A stretch of 64,000 nucleotides of DNA from Sediminicoccus rosea (lineage in GTDB: Bacteria > Pseudomonadota > Alphaproteobacteria > Acetobacterales > Acetobacteraceae), in contig NZ_CP137852.1 in the NCBI RefSeq assembly GCF_033547095.1, positions 1,357,501-1,421,500 of the forward strand. The letters run 5' to 3'. The notes below the pieces were generated by a model that saw only the letters and a program-made list of their open reading frames with translations, had not been told where the DNA came from and searched no databases. Shown here one piece after another: positions 1 to 10,709 of the stretch. Each line of letters begins with the position of its first letter. The stretch's first letter is position 1. The position numbers were made by a program, and so were the translations under genes.

Positions 1-132
1 CTGGTCGGGCGGCCGGGGCGCGCGGCGTCGCTCGCGCGCTTCCTGGACCATGTGGTGGCCTGCGGTGATGTCTGGGTCGCGACGCGCGAGGAGATCGCGC
101 GTCACTGGTGGGCGACCCACCCGCCGAAATGA
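1..132 (+). CDS. Polysaccharide deacetylase / PuuE-like, C-terminal fragment
   Basis: Only the last 43 codons are in the window; the frame is open from base 1 and ends with TGA at 130-132. The visible tail contains the pattern GRPGRAAS, then FLDHVVACGDVWVATREEIA, then RHW. This closely matches the usual end of PuuE/allantoinase-like polysaccharide deacetylases (NodB-fold hydrolases acting on carbon-nitrogen bonds). In that family the last helix carries the RFLDH pattern, followed by a 'vWvatr.eiA.hW' strand and helix. The catalytic Asp/His residues lie upstream, outside the window, so activity and substrate cannot be judged. A strong palindrome follows the stop codon, and the gene converges on aqpZ. 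Confidence 0.6.
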   Translation: MVGRPGRAASLARFLDHVVACGDVWVATREEIARHWWATHPPK

Positions 133-139
133 GCGGGAA

Positions 140-159
140 GGGGGCGGCGCGCCGCCCCC
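140..159. terminator. GC-rich palindrome between convergent genes
   Basis: A perfect 20-base palindrome that can fold as GGGGGCGG / CCGCCCCC (8 bp) with a CGCG loop. It lies between the stop codons of two convergent genes, 7 bases after the first and 9 bases before the second. There is no clear T-run on either strand, so it is either a bidirectional transcript-end hairpin or an RNA-stabilising 3' structure. Confidence 0.45.
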
Positions 160-168
160 GACCGGTTC

Positions 169-855
169 CTAGTCTTCGTCGCTGAAGCGATGCGCGAGGC
201 CCGCCAGCGCCGCCCCGATCATCGGCGCCACCCAGAAGAGCCAGAGCTGGTGCAGCGCCGTGCCGCCCAGCACCACCGCCGGGCCCGTGCTACGGGCCGG
301 GTTCACCGAGGTGTTGGTGACCGGGATGCTGATCAGGTGGATCAGCGTGAGCCCCAGGCCGATGGCGATGGGCGCGAAACCCGCCGGTGCCCGCTTGGAG
401 GTGGAGCCCAGGATGATCATCAGGAACATGAAGGTCATGACCAGCTCGGTCACGAAGCCGATGGCCATGCTGTATTTGCCGGGCGAGGCATCGCCGTAGC
501 CATTGGCCGCGAGCCCCTTGCTGATGTCCCAGCCCGGCGCGCCGGAGGCGATGGCATAGAGGAGCATGGCGGCCAGGATGGCGCCCGCAACTTGCGCGAC
601 CATGTAGGGAATCGCCTCATCGGCGTCGAAGCGGCCGGCGCAGACCAGGCCGAGCGTGACGGCCGGGTTCAGGTGGCAGCCCGAGACATGGCCGATGGCA
701 TAGGCCATCGTCAGCACGGTCAGGCCGAAGGCGAGGGCAACGCCCAGAAGGCCGATCCCCACCTCGGGGAAGGCCGCGGCCAGCACGGCGCTGCCGCATC
801 CGCCGAGCACCAGCCAGAACGTGCCCAGAAATTCGAAACCGAGTCTTTGCGGCAT
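169..855 (-). CDS. aqpZ: Aquaporin Z (water channel)
   Basis: A 228-residue inner-membrane channel of the MIP family with six hydrophobic segments and the two half-helix signatures. NPA is at residues 63-65 (HLNPAVT) and the second is at 185-188 (NPARS). The ar/R selectivity filter reads as F43, H173, T182 and R188, the combination typical of water-selective AqpZ rather than glycerol facilitators. Length is standard (E. coli AqpZ has 231 residues). The start [16 protein letters not shown] puts the first membrane helix in the expected place. The gene is monocistronic, convergent with the deacetylase on the left, and separated by 95 bases from the Bug gene on its other side. It passively equilibrates water across the membrane during osmotic shifts. 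Confidence 0.93.
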   Translation of the reverse strand: MPQRLGFEFLGTFWLVLGGCGSAVLAAAFPEVGIGLLGVALAFGLTVLTMAYAIGHVSGCHLNPAVTLGLVCAGRFDADEAIPYMVAQVAGAILAAMLLYAIASGAPGWDISKGLAANGYGDASPGKYSMAIGFVTELVMTFMFLMIILGSTSKRAPAGFAPIAIGLGLTLIHLISIPVTNTSVNPARSTGPAVVLGGTALHQLWLFWVAPMIGAALAGLAHRFSDED

Positions 856-950
856 ACCATGCCTCCTCGTAGATTTTTTTCTTCCCAGCCGGGACCAAGC
901 TACACGTCATTCACGCCCGGAGAGAAGAGGGCATGTAAAAGCCGATTCAG

Positions 951-1931
951 CTACTCGGTGATGCGCTCGATCCGGTTCACCCGCACCACCTCGCGCCAGC
1001 GCGCCACTTCGCTCTGCACATGCTGCGCGAAACGGTCCGGCGGGCCGCCTTCCGGGCGGGCGCCGAGGTCGCGCAGGCGGGCCTGCACCGCCTCGTCGGC
1101 GAGGGCCATGTTGAAGAGCTGGTTGAGCCGCGCGACCACGGGGGCCGGTGTGCCGCGCGGCGCCATGTAGCCGAACCAGGGCTCGATCACGGCATCCGAC
1201 ATCCCGGCCTCCTCCAGTGTCGGCACGTCGGGCAGGGCCGCGTCACGGGTGCGGCCGCTGACCACGAGCGCGCGCAGCTGCCCGCCGCGGATGGCGCCGA
1301 TCAGGGTGGGCGTGTTCTCGAAGAACATCTGCGTATCACCCGAAATCACCGCCTGCATGCCCGGCGCGCCGCCCCGGAAGGGCACATGCGTCATGGTCAG
1401 GCCCAGCCGCCCGTTGAGGAATTCGCCGAGCAGGTGGTTCGAGGCGCCGAAGCCCGAGGAGGAGAAGTTCACCCGGTTCCCCTCGCGCTTCGCCCAGGCG
1501 ACGAATTGTTGGAAGTCGCGCGCCGGATGGTCGGGGCGGACGACGAGCGCGTTCATCACGCTGGCACTCCAGAAGACCGGCACCAGGTCGCGCTCGATGT
1601 CGAAGGGCATGCGGGCGTAGATGGCGGCATTGATCGCGCAATTGCCGATGGTGCAGGCGCCGAGCGTATAGCCGTCGGGTGCCGACTGCGCGGCCGCTGC
1701 CATGCCGATATTGCCGTTGGCGCCCGAGCGGTTCTCCACCACCCAGCGATGCGGCAGATCGCGCGAGGCTCGCTCGGCCAGGATGCGGGCGATGAGGTCC
1801 GTCGCGCCCCCGGGCGGGAAGGGCACGATGATCCGGACCGGCCGTTCCGGGGTCCATTCCTGGGCCGACCCCTGGGCCATGGCGGGCAGGGTGAAGAGCA
1901 GGGCGCAGAAGGCCAGCAGGCTGCGGCGCAT
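951..1931 (-). CDS. Bug/TctC-family periplasmic solute-binding receptor (1)
   Basis: A 326-residue periplasmic binding protein of the Bug (tripartite tricarboxylate receptor, TctC) family. A Sec signal peptide (MRRSLLAFCALLFTLPAMAQ) precedes the mature start. The family hallmark WTPERPVRIIVPFPPGG, then TDLIAR, follows, with the conserved 'PDGYTLG' and 'VPFRGGAPGMQAVISG' blocks further on. The chosen ATG at 1931 has GGAGGA about 8 bases upstream and begins a clean signal peptide; an in-frame extension upstream would be Arg/Gly-rich and implausible. No TctA/TctB permease genes lie nearby, so this is one of the orphan receptors usual in Burkholderiales and Acetobacteraceae. The ligand, typically a small carboxylate, cannot be read from the sequence. 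Confidence 0.88.
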   Translation of the reverse strand: MRRSLLAFCALLFTLPAMAQGSAQEWTPERPVRIIVPFPPGGATDLIARILAERASRDLPHRWVVENRSGANGNIGMAAAAQSAPDGYTLGACTIGNCAINAAIYARMPFDIERDLVPVFWSASVMNALVVRPDHPARDFQQFVAWAKREGNRVNFSSSGFGASNHLLGEFLNGRLGLTMTHVPFRGGAPGMQAVISGDTQMFFENTPTLIGAIRGGQLRALVVSGRTRDAALPDVPTLEEAGMSDAVIEPWFGYMAPRGTPAPVVARLNQLFNMALADEAVQARLRDLGARPEGGPPDRFAQHVQSEVARWREVVRVNRIERITE

Positions 1932-2004
1932 GGGTTTCCTCCGGTTTTGTTGCGACGGAGCTTGGCCGGGCCGGTGGCCGGCGTCCATGGGGCAAATGCC
2001 CCGC

Positions 2005-2033
2005 TTGATCCAACCCCCGCCGGGGCCTATGTT
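2005..2033 (+). promoter_or_regulatory. Candidate sigma-70 promoter of the leuA leader
   Basis: TTGATC (2005-2010) and TATGTT (2028-2033) are separated by exactly 17 bases. Each matches 4 of 6 positions of the -35 and -10 consensus. The predicted transcript start falls at about 2040, that is, on or next to the ATG of the leader peptide. This would make the leader mRNA leaderless, as known for some alphaproteobacterial attenuators such as trpL of Sinorhizobium. The promoter assignment is inference from spacing and position. Confidence 0.4.
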
Positions 2034-2039
2034 GCCACT

Positions 2040-2162
2040 ATGGCGATGATGACTGCATGCGTGATGCTGTCCGCCGGGCTCCTGGCGCTCCAGGCCCGGG
2101 CGCTTCCGCTCGCCCTCCTTCCGGCCCTTCGGCCGCTTCGACTTTCCCGCCCCTGGGTGTGA
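2040..2162 (+). CDS. Leucine-rich leader peptide of the leuA attenuator
   Basis: A 40-codon reading frame from ATG 2040 to TGA 2160-2162, ending 87 bases before leuA. It contains 11 leucine codons (mostly CTC and CTT), concentrated in codons 10-34, including GLLALQ, then ALPLALLP, then ALRPLRLS. Such a run of Leu codons in front of a leucine-biosynthesis gene is the hallmark of ribosome-mediated attenuation: scarcity of charged tRNA-Leu stalls the ribosome and changes folding of the RNA behind it. The frame ends just before a GC palindrome and a pair of alternative hairpins. There is no Shine-Dalgarno site upstream; ATG codons at 2046 and 2049 are alternative starts. The peptide probably has no function of its own. 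Confidence 0.62.
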   Translation: MAMMTACVMLSAGLLALQARALPLALLPALRPLRLSRPWV

Positions 2163-2166
2163 CACG

Positions 2167-2213
2167 CGGCCGCGCGCGGCCCGCACCACTCAGGGGACCC
2201 TGAACCATCAGGG
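2167..2213 (+). promoter_or_regulatory. Alternative hairpins of the putative leuA attenuator
   Basis: After the leader stop comes a self-complementary GGCC-GCGCGC-GGCC block (about 2168-2181). It is followed by three copies of the same complementary 6-mer: TCAGGG (2190-2195), CCCTGA (2198-2203) and TCAGGG (2208-2213). The middle copy can pair with either the first (2-base gap, so a 5-bp stem with a 4-base loop) or the third (6-bp stem, ACCA loop), but not both. Mutually exclusive pairing downstream of a Leu-rich reading frame is what an attenuator needs. No T-run follows, so if it terminates transcription it may be Rho-assisted, or it may instead control translation. Confidence 0.45.
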
Positions 2214-2249
2214 GCATGCACCGGAAACGTCGAACCTCACGAGATCGCC

Positions 2250-5024
<2,775 letters not shown>

Positions 5025-5098
5025 GAGGGTTGTCCTCGCCTTTTTGGTTCTGCTGACTGGTTCTGAGCGATTTCCCCTGCTGCGGGACATGATGTCCC
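5025..5098 (+). promoter_or_regulatory. mreB-mreC intergenic signals (weak terminator, repeats)
   Basis: Three elements sit in the gap. GAGG-GTTGT-CCTC followed by GCCTTTTT (5025-5045) is a short hairpin with a T-run directly after mreB, a weak intrinsic terminator candidate. GGTTCTG is repeated directly at 5046 and 5059. GGGACAT-G-ATGTCCC (5084-5098) is a perfect 7-bp inverted repeat that looks like an operator half-site pair. Together they suggest attenuated read-through or a separately controlled start for mreC; which one cannot be told from sequence. Confidence 0.3.
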
Positions 5099-5149
5099 CG
5101 TGAGCCTGGTCTCAATTCCCCAAGGGGCCCCCCCAGGGGCGGAGCTGCC

Positions 5150-6013
5150 GTGATCCGTCTGAGTATCCCGCTGCGACAGGCATTGGCCCGGCTGTCCCTG
5201 CCGGTGCTGATCGCGGCTGCCTTCGGCATCATGCTGCTGGGCAAGGCGGATGCCGTGCTGATCGAGCGCGCGCGCATGGCGCTGGCCGATGCGCTCTCTC
5301 CCATCTGGGCGGCGGTGCAGCAGCCCGTCTCGGCTGTGCGTGGGGCGGTGCAGGAGGCGGAGGCGCTGTGGCACATGCGGGCCGAGAACGTCCGCCTCAC
5401 CGAGGAAAACGAGCGGCTGCGCCGCTGGCAGGCCACCGCCTTGGCTCTGGAGGCCGAGAACGCGTTGCTGCGCCGCCAGCTCGCCTGGGTGCCCGACCCC
5501 GCGCCGCAATTCCGTACCGCGCGCGTCGTCGCCGATGCCGGCGGCACCTATGCCCGCGCCGTGCTGTTGGCGACGGGTCCGCAGCATAATGTCCGCAAGG
5601 GGCAGATCGCCCTGGACGAGCGCGGCTTTGCTGGCCGGGTGACCGAAGTGGGCAGCCGCTCGGCCCGGGTCCTGCTGGCGACCGACATCAACAGCCGCGT
5701 GCCCGTGACGCTGGAAGGCAGTCGCGCGCGTGCCATCATGGTGGGCAACAACACGGCACGCCCCCGCCTGCAGCATTGGCCCGAGGGCACGCTGCCGCGC
5801 GAGGGAGATCGGGTGGTGACCAGCGCCCAGGCCGGCGCCTTCCCCGCGGGCCTACCGGTCGGCGTGGTGCGCTGGACCGAGAGCGGCGCCGTGGAGGTCG
5901 AGCTCTTCGCGCATCTGGAACGGCTGGACGTGCTGCGCCTTTTTGACTTCGGGCTCTCGGGAATCCTGCCGCCGGAAGCGGTCGCCCGGCCCGAGCCGCG
6001 CGGACGGCGCTGA
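5150..6013 (+). CDS. mreC: Rod shape-determining protein MreC
   Basis: A 287-residue bitopic elongasome protein. An N-terminal membrane helix (about residues 16-35, LPVLIAAAFGIMLLG) is followed by a coiled-coil heptad region (about 60-110, ENVRLTEENERLRRW) and the periplasmic beta-domain that binds PBP2. The GTG at 5150 has GGAG 6 bases upstream. The extreme C-terminus is proline/arginine-rich (PPEAVARPEPRGRR). MreC connects MreB filaments and MreD in the membrane with the PBP2-RodA synthase and is thought to switch it on. mreD starts 4 bases after its stop codon. Confidence 0.93.
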   Translation: MIRLSIPLRQALARLSLPVLIAAAFGIMLLGKADAVLIERARMALADALSPIWAAVQQPVSAVRGAVQEAEALWHMRAENVRLTEENERLRRWQATALALEAENALLRRQLAWVPDPAPQFRTARVVADAGGTYARAVLLATGPQHNVRKGQIALDERGFAGRVTEVGSRSARVLLATDINSRVPVTLEGSRARAIMVGNNTARPRLQHWPEGTLPREGDRVVTSAQAGAFPAGLPVGVVRWTESGAVEVELFAHLERLDVLRLFDFGLSGILPPEAVARPEPRGRR

Positions 6014-6017
6014 GCTC

Positions 6018-6557
6018 ATGGTCTCCAAGGGCCGGCCAGAGCCGCCCATGGGCCTGCTCCGCCGCCTCGACGCTGCGGCGCGGGCGGGATTTCCGGGGAT
6101 GTTCACCGCCTTCCTGATCATCCTGGCGGCGGTGCCGGTCGGCATTCCCGGAATCGTGGGCGCGGTGTCACTGCCCTGCATTTTCTTCTGGACGATCTTC
6201 CGCCCGGCTGCCATGCCCGCGCCCGTGGTGTTCTCCCTGGGACTCTTGCAGGATCTGCTCTCCTTCGCCGCGCTGGGCACGGGGGTGCTCACGCTGCTCA
6301 TCCTGCACGGCGTGACGCTGCGGCTGCGCGACATCCTGGCGCGGCAATCCTTCCTGGCCAATTGGCTGGTGTTCTGCGGCTTCGCGCTGTGCGCCGTAAC
6401 GCTCGGCTGGGTGCTGCAGGCCATCCTCGGCTGGATGCTGCCGCCGGTTGCGCCGGGGCTGCATCAGCTCGGCATCGCTGCGGGCCTCTATCCGGCGCTG
6501 GCCTGGGTGCTGTCCCGCGTGCACACGGCGATGCGGCGCGCGGAGACGGCGCTGTGA
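6018..6557 (+). CDS. mreD: Rod shape-determining protein MreD
   Basis: A 179-residue polytopic membrane protein with about five hydrophobic helices, lying exactly where mreD is expected between mreC and mrdA. Sequence conservation in MreD is low, so position and topology carry most of the call; the central FSLGLLQDLLSFAALG segment resembles the conserved 'GL..Dl..g...G' of the family. The ATG at 6018 comes 4 bases after the mreC stop; in-frame upstream codons would read into mreC and are rejected. The stop TGA overlaps the GTG start of mrdA, so the two are translationally coupled. MreD works with MreC in the elongasome. Confidence 0.88.
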   Translation: MVSKGRPEPPMGLLRRLDAAARAGFPGMFTAFLIILAAVPVGIPGIVGAVSLPCIFFWTIFRPAAMPAPVVFSLGLLQDLLSFAALGTGVLTLLILHGVTLRLRDILARQSFLANWLVFCGFALCAVTLGWVLQAILGWMLPPVAPGLHQLGIAAGLYPALAWVLSRVHTAMRRAETAL

Positions 6558-8476
6558 GGTTCCCGCGCATCTTCCGCCGCACCAAGGGCGGCATCGAGAA
6601 TTTCAGCATGCGCGGGGTGAAGCGCGAGGAGGAGGAGCGCCGCGGCGTCTTCACCCGCCGCGCGCTGCTGCTGGGCAGCGTCCAGCTTGGGGCCTTCGGC
6701 TTCCTGGGCTACCGGCTCCACAAGCTCCAGGTCGAGCAGGGCGAGCGCTATGCCACGCTGGCGGAGGAGAACCGCCTCTCCGCGCGCCTCATCTCGCCGC
6801 CGCGCGGGCGCGTGCTCGATCGCAATGAGCGCGTCGTGGCCGGCAATCGCCTGAACTGGCGCGCCCTGCTGGTGGCCGAGCACACGGCCGATGTCGGCGC
6901 CACGCTCGAGACCTTCAGCCGCATCGTGCCGCTGGCCGAGCATGAGCGTGCCCGTGTCGAGCGCGATGTGCGCCGCCGCCGCCGCTTCGTGCCCGTCATC
7001 GTCCGCGAATTCCTGACCTGGGAGGAGATGGCGCGCATCGAGGTGAACGCGCCCGACCTGCCTGGCATCCTGATCGATGTCGGCACCACGCGCATCTACC
7101 CGGAGGCCGAGCACCTCGCCCATATCGTCGGCTATGTGGCGCCGCCCGCCGAGCGCGACATGGATGGCGACCCGCTGCTGCAATTGCCCGGCATCCGCGT
7201 GGGCCGGGCGGGGATCGAGCGGCACCATGATCAGGTGCTGCGCGGTCGCGCCGGCGCGGTGCAGCTGGAGGTGAACGCGGTGGGCCGCGTGATCCGCGAG
7301 CTGGACCGGCGCGAGGGCATGCCCGGCCAGGACATCGAGATCAGCGTGGATACCGAGCTGCAGAAGGCGCTCCGCGGCAAGATCGAGGAAGGCACCTCGG
7401 TCGTCGTGATGAACGCCCGCAACGGCGAGGTGCTGGCCATGGCGAGCCAGCCGAGCTTCGACCCCAACGTCTTCAACTCGGGCGTCAGCAGCGCGCAGTG
7501 GCGGCAATGGACGGCGAACCGCGCGACGCCGCTCATCAACAAGGCGACGAACGGGCTCTATGCGCCGGGCTCCACCTTCAAGATGGTGGTGGCGCTCGCC
7601 GGGCTCGAGGCGCGCGTGATCACGACGGGCGAGCGCATCAGCTGCCCCGGCCATTTCGACCTGGGCGACAGCCGTTTCCATTGCTGGAACCGCAACGGCC
7701 ATGGCGCGGTGGACATGCGCGCCGCCCTCAAGGTGAGCTGTGACGTCTATTTCTATGAATTGGCAAAGCGCCTCGGCATCAACCGGATCGCCGCCATGTC
7801 CCGCCGCTTCGGCCTGGGTGTGGACCTGGAGATCGAGTTGCCGGGCACCCGGCGCGGCCTCGTGCCGACACGCGAGTGGCGCGAGGCGCAGGGCCGGTCC
7901 TGGGCGCTGGGCGACACGGTGGTGCATGGCATCGGCCAGGGCTTCTACCAGCTCACGCCGCTCAGCCTCTGCACGATGACGGCGCGGCTCGCGACCGGGC
8001 GGGCGGTGCAGCCGCATCTGACGCGCAGCATCGGCGGGCGCCCGGTGCGCGGCAGCCGGCCGGAGGACTGGCCGACCATGGGCATCCCCGACCGCGACAT
8101 GCGGCTGGTGCGCGATGCCATGTGGGCCGTGGTGAACGAGCAGGGTGGCACGGCGCTGACATCACGCCTGCCAGGCGGCTACGGCATGATGTCGGGCAAG
8201 ACGGGCACCACGCAGGTGCGCCGCGTGACGCGCGAGCAGCGTGAGCGCGGCTTCAATGTCAGCCAGGTGCCGCGCGAATGGCGGCCGCACGCGCTGTTCG
8301 TCGGCTATGCCCCGCATGACAATCCGCTCTATGCGGTGAGCGTGATCGTCGAGCACGGGACGTCAGGCTCCGGCACGGCGGCACCGCTCGCGCGCGATGC
8401 GCTGGTCGAGACCTTCAACCGCTTCCGCCAGACCCCGCCCGGGCCGCGCGTGGCGGAGAGCGGACGGCGGACGTGA
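6554..8476 (+). CDS. mrdA: Penicillin-binding protein 2 (elongasome transpeptidase)
   Basis: A 640-residue class B PBP (PBP2) that cross-links peptidoglycan during side-wall growth. It has a cytoplasmic tail and one membrane anchor (about residues 37-57, RALLLGSVQLGAFGFLG), a pedestal domain, and the transpeptidase domain. The active-site motifs are S340-T-F-K343, the S395-C-D variant of SxN that is typical of PBP2, and K549-T-G. The GTG at 6554 overlaps the mreD stop (GTGA) and gives the usual length; the ATG at 6608 would remove 18 basic residues of the tail. It partners with RodA, encoded downstream. Confidence 0.95.
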   Translation: MRFPRIFRRTKGGIENFSMRGVKREEEERRGVFTRRALLLGSVQLGAFGFLGYRLHKLQVEQGERYATLAEENRLSARLISPPRGRVLDRNERVVAGNRLNWRALLVAEHTADVGATLETFSRIVPLAEHERARVERDVRRRRRFVPVIVREFLTWEEMARIEVNAPDLPGILIDVGTTRIYPEAEHLAHIVGYVAPPAERDMDGDPLLQLPGIRVGRAGIERHHDQVLRGRAGAVQLEVNAVGRVIRELDRREGMPGQDIEISVDTELQKALRGKIEEGTSVVVMNARNGEVLAMASQPSFDPNVFNSGVSSAQWRQWTANRATPLINKATNGLYAPGSTFKMVVALAGLEARVITTGERISCPGHFDLGDSRFHCWNRNGHGAVDMRAALKVSCDVYFYELAKRLGINRIAAMSRRFGLGVDLEIELPGTRRGLVPTREWREAQGRSWALGDTVVHGIGQGFYQLTPLSLCTMTARLATGRAVQPHLTRSIGGRPVRGSRPEDWPTMGIPDRDMRLVRDAMWAVVNEQGGTALTSRLPGGYGMMSGKTGTTQVRRVTREQRERGFNVSQVPREWRPHALFVGYAPHDNPLYAVSVIVEHGTSGSGTAAPLARDALVETFNRFRQTPPGPRVAESGRRT

Positions 8477-8531
8477 TGCGGCAACTCATGCCGAGCGCAT
8501 CCGAACAGGTCCAGCGCCGTGCCCGGAGAAG

Positions 8532-8550
8532 CCGGCCGCAAAGCGGCCGG
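8532..8550. repeat. 19-base perfect inverted repeat (copy 1)
   Basis: CCGGCCGC-AAA-GCGGCCGG, a perfect 8-bp stem with a 3-base loop, lies in the 166-base gap between mrdA and rodA. It is followed closely by a second small stem (GGGC-CCA-GCCC). The same element occurs in the other orientation (TTT loop) at 48935-48953. Together with the location between genes, this suggests a dispersed intergenic hairpin rather than a chance structure; it could partly separate rodA expression from mrdA. Confidence 0.5.
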
Positions 8551-8642
8551 CGGGCCCAGCCCGCCCTTCCCATCAGCTCCATCAGTCCCCGGCGCGCCAG
8601 CCAAGCCGCCGGAGGTGGCGCCCGGCGCCTGAGGGCCAGATA

Positions 8643-9794
8643 ATGTCCACCGTCTTTGAGAAGCGGCTGCTGACGGGCGATCGTGGCGCCGGCATCCTGC
8701 AGAAGCTCTGGCAGATCCCCTGGCTCTTCGTCCTGCTGCTCTGCGCGGTGGGCAGCATCGGTTATGTCGCGCTCTATTCGGCGGGCAGTGGCAATCCGGA
8801 CCTCTACGCCACCAAGCATGCGCTGCGCTTCGGCTTCTGCCTTGTGCTCATGCTCTGCATCGGCTTCGTGGACATCCGGCTGGTCGCGAAGCTGGCGCCG
8901 CTTGGCTACATCGTCGGCGTCGGCCTGCTCGTGCTCGTCGCGCTGCATGGCGAGGTGGGGAAGGGCGCGCAGCGCTGGGTGGATCTGGGGCCGCTCCAAT
9001 TGCAGCCCTCGGAACTGATGAAGATCATGCTCGTGCTGGCCCTCGCCGCCTGGTTTCACCGGGCGAGCTGGGACCGGGTGGGCAATCCCTTCTTCCTGGT
9101 CATCCCCGCCATCCTCGTGCTCGTCCCGGTGGCGCTGATCTTCAAGCAGCCCAATCTCGGCACCTCGCTGATCACCGCGGCGCTGGGCGGCGCCATGTTC
9201 TGGGCGGCGGGTGTGCGCTGGTGGAAATTCGCCGCCATCATCGGCGCGGTGGTGGCGGCAGCCCCCATCGTCTATGAGAATCTGCGCGATTATCAGCGCG
9301 CGCGCATCACGACCTTCCTCGACCCCGAGAGCGACCCTCTGGGTGCCGGCTACAACATCATCCAGTCGAAGATCGCGCTTGGCTCGGGCGGGCTCTGGGG
9401 CAAGGGCTTCCTGCAGGGCACGCAGGGCCACCTGAACTTCCTGCCCGAGAAGCAGACGGACTTCATCTTCACCATGATCGCCGAGGAATTCGGCCTGGTG
9501 GGCGCCATGGGCACGCTCGCGCTGCTCATGGGCATCGTCGCCTTCTGCTTCCTGGTGGCACTGCGCTGCCGCCACCAGTTCGGCCGGCTGCTCGCCATCG
9601 GCCTGGGGACGAACTACTTCCTCTATATCTTCGTGAATGTTGCCATGGTCACGGGCAGCATTCCCGTGGGCGGCGTGCCCCTGCCGCTCATCAGCCATGG
9701 CGGCAGCGCGATGCTCACCACCATGATCGGCTTCGGCCTGCTGATCAGCGCCTGGGTGCACCGCGACGCCGAATTCGGGCCGGCGCAGGACTGA
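8643..9794 (+). CDS. rodA: Peptidoglycan glycosyltransferase RodA (SEDS family)
   Basis: A 383-residue SEDS-family membrane glycosyltransferase that polymerises lipid II in the elongasome together with PBP2. About ten transmembrane helices are visible. The SEDS signatures AQRWVDLGPLQLQPSELMK, GSGGLWGKGF, then LPEKQTDFIF, and GGVPLPLISHGGSAM are intact; the last block is the C-terminal signature of the FtsW/RodA/SpoVE group. The ATG at 8643 gives the standard N-terminus; in-frame codons upstream are Arg/Pro-rich and lie in the intergenic hairpin region. It is the last gene of the elongation locus and converges on a cytochrome c gene. Confidence 0.95.
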   Translation: MSTVFEKRLLTGDRGAGILQKLWQIPWLFVLLLCAVGSIGYVALYSAGSGNPDLYATKHALRFGFCLVLMLCIGFVDIRLVAKLAPLGYIVGVGLLVLVALHGEVGKGAQRWVDLGPLQLQPSELMKIMLVLALAAWFHRASWDRVGNPFFLVIPAILVLVPVALIFKQPNLGTSLITAALGGAMFWAAGVRWWKFAAIIGAVVAAAPIVYENLRDYQRARITTFLDPESDPLGAGYNIIQSKIALGSGGLWGKGFLQGTQGHLNFLPEKQTDFIFTMIAEEFGLVGAMGTLALLMGIVAFCFLVALRCRHQFGRLLAIGLGTNYFLYIFVNVAMVTGSIPVGGVPLPLISHGGSAMLTTMIGFGLLISAWVHRDAEFGPAQD

Positions 9795-9820
9795 GCTTCA
9801 GTCCGCGCCGGCGCCGAGCC

Positions 9821-10207
9821 TTACTGCGCCGTGCTGGCGCGCTGCAGATAGGCGAGCAGGTCGTTCAGCTGCTGCTCGTTGCGGATGCCGGCGAAGGACA
9901 TCGAGCCCCCGGGCACTACCGCCTTCGGGTCGGTCAGGTAGGCGCGCAGATTCGCCTCATTCCAGCTCAGGCCCTCGCCCGCCTTGGTCCGCATCGGCGC
10001 GGAATAGCGGAAGCCCTCGACCGCGCCCGCGGCCCGGCCCCAGACGCCGTAGAGGTTCGGGCCCACGCCGTTGCGGCCGCCCTGGTTGATCGTGTGGCAG
10101 GCGCGGCACTGGTTGAACACCCGCTGCCCGGCATCCGCATCCTGCGCCATCGCGCCACTCATGGGCGCCAGGGCCAGGGCCGCCGCCGCCATCATCCAAA
10201 CCCGCAT
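9821..10207 (-). CDS. Soluble periplasmic cytochrome c (c2/c550 type), copy 1
   Basis: A 128-residue class I monohaem cytochrome c. A signal peptide (MRVWMMAAAALALAPMSGAMA) is followed by the haem site CRACH (CxxCH) and a downstream MSFAG whose Met is the likely sixth haem ligand. The 'VGPNLYGVWGR' and 'YSAPM' segments are typical of cytochrome c2/c550. The ATG at 10207 is preferred over that at 10228 because GGAGG lies 8 bases upstream of it. It probably shuttles electrons between the bc1 complex and an oxidase or reaction centre. A second gene at 10710-11108 encodes almost the same protein, with only the signal peptide and C-terminus clearly divergent. Confidence 0.9.
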   Translation of the reverse strand: MRVWMMAAAALALAPMSGAMAQDADAGQRVFNQCRACHTINQGGRNGVGPNLYGVWGRAAGAVEGFRYSAPMRTKAGEGLSWNEANLRAYLTDPKAVVPGGSMSFAGIRNEQQLNDLLAYLQRASTAQ

Positions 10208-10404
10208 CAGACCATCCTCCATGCACATGTCGTATCGTTGTTAATGGGCATTCCTGACCTTCGTGCAATACCCGCGACATGCTGGCAAGGTGTCCTTCGC
10301 GACCAGCTGGACGGTGCCGGGGTTGCATCGGTTCGGGGGGCGGGCATTCCGCGGGAGAAGCTGATGCGACGAATGACGGCGAAGCGGCGGCGGGCCGGCC
10401 GGTG

Positions 10405-10671
10405 ATGGCGGAGTTCTTCGCCTCGGGCCGGGTGGCCGATCTCATCCTGCTGATGCTGGTCCTGGAGGGGGCGGCGCTCGGCCTCTATCACCACCGGACG
10501 GGGCGGGGGATCGCTCTCGGGGCGATCCTGCCCTTCCTGCTGGCCGGGGCGGCCTTTGCCCTCAGCCTGCGCGCGGCGCTGACCGGGGCCGGCTGGACCT
10601 GGGTGGCCCTGCCGCTGATGGGCGCCTTTGGCGCCCATCTCTGGGACATCGCCGCGCGCTGGCGGCGCTGA
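10405..10671 (+). CDS. Small predicted membrane protein between cytochromes
   Basis: An 88-residue hydrophobic protein with about three membrane helices (residues 10-25, 36-58 and 65-82) ending in a basic tail (AARWRR). I do not recognise a family. The ATG at 10405 gives a protein that starts just before the first helix; an upstream in-frame ATG (10279) would add 42 residues of low-complexity, non-membrane sequence and is thought unlikely. It is transcribed opposite to the two cytochrome c genes that flank it. Codon use matches the neighbours, supporting a real gene, but the function is unknown. Confidence 0.5.
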   Translation: MAEFFASGRVADLILLMLVLEGAALGLYHHRTGRGIALGAILPFLLAGAAFALSLRAALTGAGWTWVALPLMGAFGAHLWDIAARWRR

Positions 10672-10672
10672 A

Positions 10673-10698
10673 GCGTGACCCGCCGGGGCGGATCACGC
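10673..10698. terminator. Hairpin between convergent genes
   Basis: GCGTGA (10673-10678) pairs with TCACGC (10693-10698), enclosing a CGCC/GGCG inner stem. The hairpin sits between the convergent stop codons of the small membrane protein and cytochrome c copy 2. No T-run is present. Confidence 0.4.
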
Positions 10699-10709
10699 GC
10701 CGTGGCGGC

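Noticed and set aside
5025-5045. Hairpin plus T-run after mreB as a strong terminator
   Set aside because: Only a 4-bp stem and 3 bases before the T-run; kept as a weak element, not a clear terminator.
10279-10404. 42-residue N-terminal extension of the small membrane protein
   Set aside because: Arg/Gly/Cys-rich, unlike a protein N-terminus, and without a ribosome site; the ATG at 10405 starts just before the first helix.
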